Assembly (NCBI GenBank): GCA_946186505.1
Contig: CAMHNI010000001.1
Coordinates: 101,416-165,415, forward strand
Length of the DNA stretch: 64,000 bases
Source of the DNA: an uncultured Prevotellaceae bacterium
GTDB lineage: Bacteria; Bacteroidota; Bacteroidia; Bacteroidales; Bacteroidaceae
Direction: 5' to 3'
The position numbers and the translations under genes were made by a program. Below, in pieces: positions 59,447 through 64,000 of the stretch (the first letter of the stretch is position 1; every line of letters begins with the position of its first letter). Under the pieces are notes generated by a model. That model was not told the origin of the DNA, made no database searches, and was given only the letters and a program-made list of their open reading frames with translations.

Positions 59447-61282
59447 ATGACGAAGGAAGAGAACGAGAAACGGTTGGAGTATCTGAAGGGAATTGTCAGG
59501 CGATTGCCCGACAAACCTGGCAGCTATCAGTTCTACGACAAGGAGAAGACCATCATCTATGTTGGTAAGGCGAAGAGCTTGAAGTCGCGCGTATCGTCTT
59601 ACTTCCACACAGAGGTTGACCGCTTCAAGACCAAAGTGCTGGTATCGAAGATTTGGGACATCAGCTACACGGTGGTGAACACCGAGGAAGACGCTTTGTT
59701 GTTGGAGAACTCGCTCATCAAGAAATACAATCCCCGTTATAATGTGATGTTAAAGGACGGCAAGACCTACCCGTCGATTTGCGTCACCAACGAGTACCTG
59801 CCAAGGATATTCAAGACGCGCACCATCAACAAGAAATGGGGCACCTACTACGGCCCTTACTCGCACGTAGGGAGCATGTACGCCATACTGGACATTATCA
59901 AGGAACTCTACCACCCGCGTACGTGCAGACAGCCAATAACGAAAGAGGGAATAGAGGCAGGCAAATACAAGGTCTGCCTCGACTACCATATCAAGAAATG
60001 CATGGGGCCTTGCGTGGGCAGGCAGACGTTCGAGGACTACCAGAAAAACATTGCCCAGGCACGTGAGATTCTGAAGGGAAACACCCGCCAGGTACAGCGG
60101 GAAATGCGTGAGGAGATGATGCGCCTGGCAGAGGAGCTGAAGTTCGAGGAGGCCGAGGAGGTGAAGCGTAAATACCTGGCTTTAGAGGGCTTCGTCAGCA
60201 AGAGCGAGGTGGTCAGCCACACCATCAACAACGTCGATGTTTTCTCAATTACGAGCGACGAGAAAATGGCCTACATCAACTACCTGCATGTGTCGAACGG
60301 CAGCATCAACCAGAGCTTTACGATAGAGTACAAGAAGAAGCTGAACGAGAGCGACGAGGAGCTGTTGCAGTTGGGAATTGTGGAGCTGCGGGAGCGGTTT
60401 GGGAGTGATGCGAAGGAGGTGATTGTCCCCGTGGAGATGCACGAGGCACTGGGACAGGTAACGGTGACGGTGCCGAAAATGGGGGATAAAAAGACACTGT
60501 TGGAGCTATCGATCATGAACGGCAAACAGTATAAGTTCGACCGCCTGAAACAGGCCGAGAAGCTGAACCCAGAGCAGAAGCAGGTGAGGCTGATGAAGGA
60601 GCTGCAGGAAAAGCTTCATCTGCCCTCCCTACCCTACCACATTGAGTGCTTCGACAACTCAAATATTTCTGGTACTGATGCCGTTGCTGCCTGCGTTGTT
60701 TTCAAGAAAATGAAGCCCTCGAAAAGCGACTATAAGCGGTATAACATCAAGACCGTCACAGGTCCTGACGACTATGCGTCGATGAAGGAGGTCGTGGGAA
60801 GACGATATCGCCGTCTCATTGACGAAGAGCAACCCCTGCCCGACCTTATTGTGGCCGACGGCGGCAAGGGTCAGATGGAGATTATCCGCCAGGTTATTCA
60901 GGACGAATTGAACCTGGATATACCCATTGCCGGCCTTGCCAAGGACAACCGTCACCGCACGAATGAACTGCTCTACGGGTTCCCGCCGATGAGCATCCAG
61001 CTGAAGACCGACAGCGAGCTTTTCCATGTGCTGACACAGTTGCAGGACGAGGTTCACAGGTTCGCTATAGAATTCCATCGAAACAAGCGTTCTAAGCGCG
61101 CTTTGGAGTCGGAGCTTGACAACATACCAGGCATCGGCCCGAAAACGCGTGACGGGCTTCTAAATGGCCTTAAATCGGTTCGTAGGATTCGAGAGGCCGA
61201 CGTGGAAACGCTGGCGGCCATCGTGGGGCCCGTCAAAGCCCAGATTGTTTACAACCATTTCCACGCACAGGACGAGCCGTAA
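59447..61282 (+). CDS. uvrC: Excinuclease ABC subunit C
   Basis: 611 residues. The GIY-YIG domain (KPGSYQFYDKEKTIIYVGKA), cysteine region (CLDYHIKKCMGPCVG), UVR motif (AEELKFEEAEEVKRKY), RNase H-like half (IECFDNSNISGTDAVAACVV) and C-terminal HhH (NIPGIGPKTRDGLL) are all present. It makes both cuts in nucleotide excision repair. Its last codons (GAC GAG CCG TAA) form the start of a 22-bp tandem repeat. Confidence 0.97.
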   Translation: MTKEENEKRLEYLKGIVRRLPDKPGSYQFYDKEKTIIYVGKAKSLKSRVSSYFHTEVDRFKTKVLVSKIWDISYTVVNTEEDALLLENSLIKKYNPRYNVMLKDGKTYPSICVTNEYLPRIFKTRTINKKWGTYYGPYSHVGSMYAILDIIKELYHPRTCRQPITKEGIEAGKYKVCLDYHIKKCMGPCVGRQTFEDYQKNIAQAREILKGNTRQVQREMREEMMRLAEELKFEEAEEVKRKYLALEGFVSKSEVVSHTINNVDVFSITSDEKMAYINYLHVSNGSINQSFTIEYKKKLNESDEELLQLGIVELRERFGSDAKEVIVPVEMHEALGQVTVTVPKMGDKKTLLELSIMNGKQYKFDRLKQAEKLNPEQKQVRLMKELQEKLHLPSLPYHIECFDNSNISGTDAVAACVVFKKMKPSKSDYKRYNIKTVTGPDDYASMKEVVGRRYRRLIDEEQPLPDLIVADGGKGQMEIIRQVIQDELNLDIPIAGLAKDNRHRTNELLYGFPPMSIQLKTDSELFHVLTQLQDEVHRFAIEFHRNKRSKRALESELDNIPGIGPKTRDGLLNGLKSVRRIREADVETLAAIVGPVKAQIVYNHFHAQDEP

Positions 61283-61358
61283 GCTCAAGCCAAGAGAGCC
61301 GTAAGCTCAAGCCAAGAGAGCCGTAACCTCGAGGGCAACGAGCCGTAACCTCTCTAAG
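61274..61358. repeat. Four copies of a 22-bp tandem repeat starting in the uvrC end
   Basis: Units start at 61274, 61296, 61318 and 61340, each beginning GAGCCGTAA. The first two are identical (GAGCCGTAAGCTCAAGCCAA then GA); the third and fourth diverge (GAGCCGTAACCTC). The first contains the uvrC stop codon. Confidence 0.8.
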
Positions 61359-61374
61359 CTATTTCCGCCACATT

Positions 61375-61556
61375 GCCACATTGCCACTTTGCCACATTAA
61401 GCCCATATCGACTGGAAGGTGATAGCAATAAGGGATGATATGGATACAGAGTAATAGTAATATATATAATTATTATATATTATAATATATAATAATTTAT
61501 AATTAGGTGTCTGCGCAATCTTGAAGGTGCTTAATGTGGCAAAGTGGCAAAGTGGC
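61375..61556. repeat. 27-bp inverted repeat around an AT-only core
   Basis: The arms 61375-61401 and 61530-61556 are complementary at 26 of 27 positions, and both consist of TTGCCAC-type octamers. The middle (about 61451-61505) is almost pure A/T with internal palindromes (TATATAAT/ATTATATA). No gene is seen in 61283-61658. Confidence 0.75.
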
Positions 61557-61610
61557 GTTGTGGCAAAACAATGTTTGTTTTGAAAAACAGGACCAATAGC
61601 GTACTGAAAA

Positions 61611-61642
61611 TTTGGTAGTTAAAAAATAAAGTTGTATCTTTG
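61611..61642 (+). promoter_or_regulatory. Promoter of dtd to deoC
   Basis: TTTG at 61611-61614 and TATCTTTG at 61635-61642, exactly 20 nt apart. Confidence 0.7.
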
Positions 61643-61658
61643 CCGAAAATTCAGAACT

Positions 61659-62111
61659 ATGAGAGCAGTCATACAACGCGTCAGTCACGCCAGCGTCACC
61701 ATCGAAGGCACGGTGAAAAGCCAGATTCAGCAGGGTTTTCTCATCCTATTGGGTATCTGCGATGAGGACACGATGGAGGATGTTGAATGGTTAGTGAAGA
61801 AGATAGCCAACCTGCGTGTGTTTGGCGATGAGAACGACGTGATGAACCGCTCTATCCTCGACGTTGGGGGCGAGGCACTTGTGGTAAGCCAGTTCACGCT
61901 CTATGCCAGCTACAAGAAAGGCAACCGCCCGAGCTGGTTCCGTGCTGGCTCTCACGAGCACTCTATCCCACTCTACGAGGCTTTTTGCAAACAGCTTTCA
62001 GAGGCCATCGGCAAGCCTATTGGCACAGGTGAGTTTGGCGCCGATATGAAGGTAGAACTGCTGAACGACGGGCCTGTGACCATCTGCATGGACACTAAAA
62101 ACAAGGAGTGA
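61659..62111 (+). CDS. dtd: D-aminoacyl-tRNA deacylase
   Basis: 150 residues from MRAVIQRVSHASVTIEG. VVSQFTLYASYKKGNRPSW (the SQxT motif) and the glycine-rich end GTGEFGADMKVELLNDGPVT (the GP motif) are the Dtd active-site elements. It removes D-amino acids and glycine mischarged on tRNA. First gene of a five-gene unit. Confidence 0.95.
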   Translation: MRAVIQRVSHASVTIEGTVKSQIQQGFLILLGICDEDTMEDVEWLVKKIANLRVFGDENDVMNRSILDVGGEALVVSQFTLYASYKKGNRPSWFRAGSHEHSIPLYEAFCKQLSEAIGKPIGTGEFGADMKVELLNDGPVTICMDTKNKE

Positions 62112-62112
62112 A

Positions 62113-62403
62113 ATGATGCCAAAAATCATCAACGTCTTAGAGATAATCGGCGCTCTGCTGATGGTGGCGGCTTTCACGCTGTGGAGCGGTGAGTGGTGGA
62201 GAATAGCAAACTACCTCTGGTGGTCGGCTATCATCATCTTAACACCCGTCATCGTATGGAAAAACTGGGAGAAAGCCACCGTCAATAAGATCATCATCTG
62301 GGGGGCTTTCTGTTTACTGCTCATCATCGGCCGCTGGTGGTTTGGTAAAAGAGACATCAAAGTAAACATACCATACCTGCCTGAAGTAACAATCCATCGA
62401 TAA
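62113..62403 (+). CDS. Small three-helix membrane protein (1)
   Basis: 96 residues, strongly hydrophobic, with three probable membrane helices (IINVLEIIGALLMVAAFTLW; LWWSAIIILTPVIVW; IIIWGAFCLLLIIGRWWF). Many tryptophans. No family I recognise. It starts 1 nt after dtd and ends 4 nt before the next small membrane protein. Confidence 0.65.
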   Translation: MMPKIINVLEIIGALLMVAAFTLWSGEWWRIANYLWWSAIIILTPVIVWKNWEKATVNKIIIWGAFCLLLIIGRWWFGKRDIKVNIPYLPEVTIHR

Positions 62404-62407
62404 CAGA

Positions 62408-62656
62408 ATGAAAAAATATCTCAGGGAAATAGAGGTTTCAGGACTGATTCTGACAGCAATAGGCGTCGGGATTGCCTACATCAAAGGCTACCAGTACGGC
62501 GTCTGGCCATGCGGAACGGGAATGGTGCTGCTGCTCGTCATCTTCCTCTACAAAGCCTTCCACTGGAAGGAATATGAGCGTGAGAACAAGCAGTATATCG
62601 CCATCATACTCATCTGCATACTGATTTTATTCCTACAAATGATAAGATTACTATGA
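62408..62656 (+). CDS. Small membrane protein (2)
   Basis: 82 residues with about three hydrophobic segments (VSGLILTAIGVGIAYI; CGTGMVLLLVIFLYKAF; YIAIILICILILFLQMI). No family I recognise. It overlaps mazG by 4 nt, so it belongs to the dtd-deoC transcript. It may pair with the preceding small membrane protein. Confidence 0.65.
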   Translation: MKKYLREIEVSGLILTAIGVGIAYIKGYQYGVWPCGTGMVLLLVIFLYKAFHWKEYERENKQYIAIILICILILFLQMIRLL

Positions 62657-62979
62657 CCATTAGACAAGCACAGGAGGCTGTTGACAGCTGGATCAAGGAG
62701 TACGGCGTGCGTTACTTCTCAGAGCTGACAAACATGGCGGTTTTGACTGAGGAAGTGGGCGAACTGGCACGTGTAATAGCCCGTAAATATGGCGACCAGA
62801 GCTTCAAGCCGGGCGAGAAGGAGAACCTCGGCGAGGAGATGGCCGACGTGCTCTGGGTGCTGCTCTGCTTAGCCAATCAGACAGGCGTTGACCTGACCGA
62901 AGAACTGCTCAAATCGATGGAGAAAAAGACAAATCGTGATGCCCTGCGGCATATAGAAAACCCAAAACTTAAAGCATAA
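62653..62979 (+). CDS. mazG: MazG-like nucleotide pyrophosphohydrolase
   Basis: 108 residues, single-domain. AVLTEEVGELARVIARKYGD and NLGEEMADVLWVLLCLANQ hold the paired EExxE/ExxD metal ligands of the all-alpha NTP pyrophosphatase fold. It probably hydrolyses (d)NTPs to monophosphates in house-cleaning. Overlaps the upstream small gene by 4 nt. Confidence 0.9.
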   Translation: MTIRQAQEAVDSWIKEYGVRYFSELTNMAVLTEEVGELARVIARKYGDQSFKPGEKENLGEEMADVLWVLLCLANQTGVDLTEELLKSMEKKTNRDALRHIENPKLKA

Positions 62980-62983
62980 AACT

Positions 62984-63874
62984 ATGGCAGAAAAAACAAA
63001 GTACGAAGAGGCTCTGTCGAAGTACAACCTCGAAATCAGTGACGAAGAAGTGCGCGAGGCCGTGAAGGAAATCATCGCTACGAAAGTGCATGAGAACGAC
63101 ACGCCAGAAGTGAAGAAATTCCTGATGGGAAGCGTGGAACTGACCACCCTGAAAACCACCGACAGCGAGACCAGCGTGATGGCCTTCACGGAGAAGGTGA
63201 ACAAGTTCGACGAGGCCTACCCTACCCTGCCCCACGTAGCCACCATCTGCGTCTATCCAAAGTTCGCTAAGGTAGTCAGCGAGACACTCGAGATCGACGG
63301 CGTGGAAGTAGCCTGCGTAAGCGGCTCATTTCCCAGCTCACAGTCACTCATCGAGGTGAAGACCGTTGAGACATCACTCGCCGTGAAAGACGGTGCTACA
63401 GAGATAGATATCGTCATGAACGTTGGAGCATTCCTGGAAGGCGATTACGAGACCGTCTGCGACGAGATTCAGCAGCAGAAGGAAGCCTGCGGCGACAAGG
63501 CCATGAAGGTCATCTTAGAGACCGGTTGCCTGAAGACCGCGGCCAACATCAAGACCGCATCGCTGCTGTCGATGTACAGCGGTGCCGACTACATCAAGAC
63601 CTCTACCGGCAAGCTGGAACCAGCAGCCACGCCAGAGGCCGCCTACGTCATGTGCCAGGCCATCAAGGAATACTACGACCAAACGGGCATACAGATTGGT
63701 TTTAAGCCCGCTGGAGGCCTTAACAGCGTGATGGACGCACTGATATACTACACGATAGTCAAAGAGGTCTTAGGCGAGAAATGGCTCACCAATAAGTGGT
63801 TCCGCATGGGCACTTCACGTCTGGCTAATCTGTTGCTTTCGGAAGTGATTGGCGAGGAAGTGAAGTTCTTTTGA
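62984..63874 (+). CDS. deoC: Deoxyribose-phosphate aldolase
   Basis: 296 residues, TIM barrel. The Schiff-base lysine is K205 in GADYIKTSTGKLEPAATPEA, and the second active lysine is K175 in AMKVILETGCLKT. It cleaves 2-deoxyribose-5-phosphate to glyceraldehyde-3-phosphate and acetaldehyde. It is longer than the E. coli enzyme (259) through its N-terminus, as usual in Bacteroidota. 4 nt after mazG. Confidence 0.95.
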   Translation: MAEKTKYEEALSKYNLEISDEEVREAVKEIIATKVHENDTPEVKKFLMGSVELTTLKTTDSETSVMAFTEKVNKFDEAYPTLPHVATICVYPKFAKVVSETLEIDGVEVACVSGSFPSSQSLIEVKTVETSLAVKDGATEIDIVMNVGAFLEGDYETVCDEIQQQKEACGDKAMKVILETGCLKTAANIKTASLLSMYSGADYIKTSTGKLEPAATPEAAYVMCQAIKEYYDQTGIQIGFKPAGGLNSVMDALIYYTIVKEVLGEKWLTNKWFRMGTSRLANLLLSEVIGEEVKFF

Positions 63875-63937
63875 TTAGCAAAAGCTCGAGCACTTCTAAG
63901 AAAAATAATAGCAACTTGAAAAAATAAAGTAAAATAT

Positions 63938-63968
63938 TTTGTTGGTATTAAAAAAAGACTTACCTTTG
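63938..63968 (+). promoter_or_regulatory. Promoter for a gene beyond the window
   Basis: TTTG at 63938-63941 and TACCTTTG at 63961-63968, with 19 nt between them: a consensus match. The gene it serves starts past position 64000. Confidence 0.7.
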
Positions 63969-64000
63969 CAAAATAAAACATAAAAAGGAAAAATAAAACA

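Noticed and set aside
61274..61358. Tandem 22-bp repeats as a CRISPR array
   Set aside because: Units are contiguous without spacers and there are no cas genes.
61402..61529. AT-rich core as the replication origin
   Set aside because: No DnaA boxes were seen by eye and dnaA is absent; origin proximity rests only on parS and mnmG, so it is kept as a question, not a call.

Overview
The window looks like a stretch of chromosome from a Prevotella-type member of the Bacteroidota. Three things point there. About 25 upstream regions carry the Bacteroidota -7 box TAnnTTTG, many with TTG or TTTG about 20 nt further upstream. Lineage-typical families are present (DUF4923, DUF4290, DUF6055, GH97, GH127, SufC-D-S, and type IX secretion tails such as GKKVVIK). 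Strong Shine-Dalgarno sequences are rare. Genes are dense, and the intergenic DNA is unusually rich in short repeats.

Region 1 (1-5.7 kb) is an accessory defence cluster. It holds a broken HicB-like antitoxin, an intact MntA/HepT toxin-antitoxin pair, a frameshifted ORF6N gene, and a complete DpnII-type GATC restriction-modification operon (Dam-like methylase, endonuclease, second methylase). Upstream of the operon lies a rod-shaped RNA with the architecture of 6S RNA, then a DpnD/PcfM-like small gene, a cluster of five GATC sites in 78 bp, and a small cysteine-rich protein gene. A 650-bp repeat-filled gap (5.66-6.31 kb) separates this from the core genome.

Region 2 (6.3-13.6 kb) carries gpmI, an EamA-type transporter, ychF, a bile acid/sodium symporter homologue, an alkyltransferase-family gene, a DUF1593 secreted protein and an LUD-domain protein. 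Two tandem DUF3791-like genes follow at 13.8-14.2 kb. From 24.5 to 14.5 kb on the minus strand runs one tightly packed six-gene unit: a secreted tail protein, a DUF6055 metallopeptidase-like protein, GH43, SNF2 helicase, a 630-residue unrecognised protein and a C10 cysteine peptidase. The SNF2 gene contains an in-frame 115-bp element with 21-bp perfect inverted ends.

Region 3 (24.7-43.8 kb) is mostly housekeeping: prmC-recX-comF, tRNA-Leu(CAA), manC, a HIT protein, greA (with a terminator in its leader), sufC-sufD-sufS-rnhB-DUF4923-M64 peptidase, the minus-strand operon tsaB-DUF4290-murA-rimM-dxr-rseP, and yicC-gmk-nadD.

Region 4 (43.8-55.3 kb) begins with a nested palindromic element and continues with two more DUF6055 proteins (minus). 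These are divergent from a GH127-like/GH97/GH127 operon (plus) whose promoter lacks a -33 box but has two 13-bp direct repeats 21 bp apart. No SusC/SusD pair is present. Region 5 (55.3-64 kb) has pdxY, a small secreted protein, then mnmG-apt-uvrC and dtd-two small membrane proteins-mazG-deoC. Two 16-bp parS-type palindromes flank apt, suggesting an origin-proximal location.

All functional calls are made by eye from protein motifs and gene order; no database search was run.
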